Shown here one piece after another: positions 6,612 through 6,612 of a stretch of DNA of 6,612 nucleotides. The notes below the pieces were generated by a model. That model was not told the DNA's origin. It saw only the letters and a program-made list of their open reading frames with translations, and made no database searches. Positions within the stretch are counted from its first letter, which is position 1. Each line of letters starts with the position of its first letter. Both the position numbers and the translations under genes were made by a program. The DNA comes from Hyphomicrobiales bacterium (GTDB taxonomy: Bacteria > Pseudomonadota > Alphaproteobacteria > Rhizobiales > Rhizobiaceae). The DNA lies in the NCBI GenBank assembly GCA_011087745.1, contig JAALLB010000100.1, positions 1 to 6,612 of the forward strand. The letters run 5' to 3'.

Positions 6612-6612
6612 A
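6608..6612 (+). CDS. Possible start of the next gene, cut by the window edge
   Basis: The ATG at 6608 follows AAGGG (6597-6601) with a 6-base spacer and overlaps the stop of the short upstream ORF as ATGA. Only the first codon and two further bases are in the window, so nothing can be said of the product. Confidence 0.3.

Overview
The window looks like chromosomal DNA of an alphaproteobacterium, possibly marine, with moderate to lowish GC (roughly 45-48% by eye). The reasons are the style of the MttB-like methyltransferase (Arg/Gly-rich N-terminus), the MoaA and the fused crotonase/3-hydroxyacyl-CoA dehydrogenase. Taxonomy is an inference from protein style only. No RNA gene, CRISPR array, insertion sequence or replication origin was seen.

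Layout. (1) Positions 1-123 may hold the 3' end of a plus-strand gene that overlaps the stop codon of the next gene. (2) Positions 120-656, minus strand, encode an intact TetR-type repressor. (3) Positions 657-782 are AT-rich and carry two nearly identical palindromes of the form ACATAC-N6-GTATGT. One sits on a good -10 box in front of tetR. The other sits on the stop codon of the next gene. (4) Positions 783-2728, minus strand, hold a fused enoyl-CoA hydratase/3-hydroxyacyl-CoA dehydrogenase gene broken by four single-base frameshifts and cut short at its 3' end. (5) Positions 2737-3744, minus strand, encode intact MoaA of molybdenum cofactor synthesis, 8 bases upstream of the broken gene. 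(6) A 134-base divergent promoter region follows. (7) Positions 3879-5423, plus strand, encode an intact MttB-family methyltransferase of the non-pyrrolysine type, ending in a clear terminator. (8) Positions 5468-6327, minus strand and convergent, hold a phytanoyl-CoA dioxygenase-family (PhyH) gene with one in-frame stop and one single-base frameshift. (9) The right edge has a short ORF whose stop overlaps a possible next start (ATGA).

How the genes may work together. TetR-type repressors often control fatty-acid or acyl-CoA degradation genes, so the tetR/fadB-like pair is functionally plausible, but the target gene is damaged. The MttB-like and PhyH-like genes are convergent and share the same strong GGGAGG ribosome binding site. 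Methylated-amine or quaternary-amine use is a reasonable guess for the methyltransferase, but no corrinoid protein gene is present here.

The most unusual point is the damage pattern. All five frameshifts are losses of one base, and each can be repaired by adding one G to the coding strand (four of them within a GG). They fall only in two genes, while tetR, moaA and mttB (about 3.1 kb together) are clean. Recent gene decay and a systematic sequencing or assembly error are both possible.
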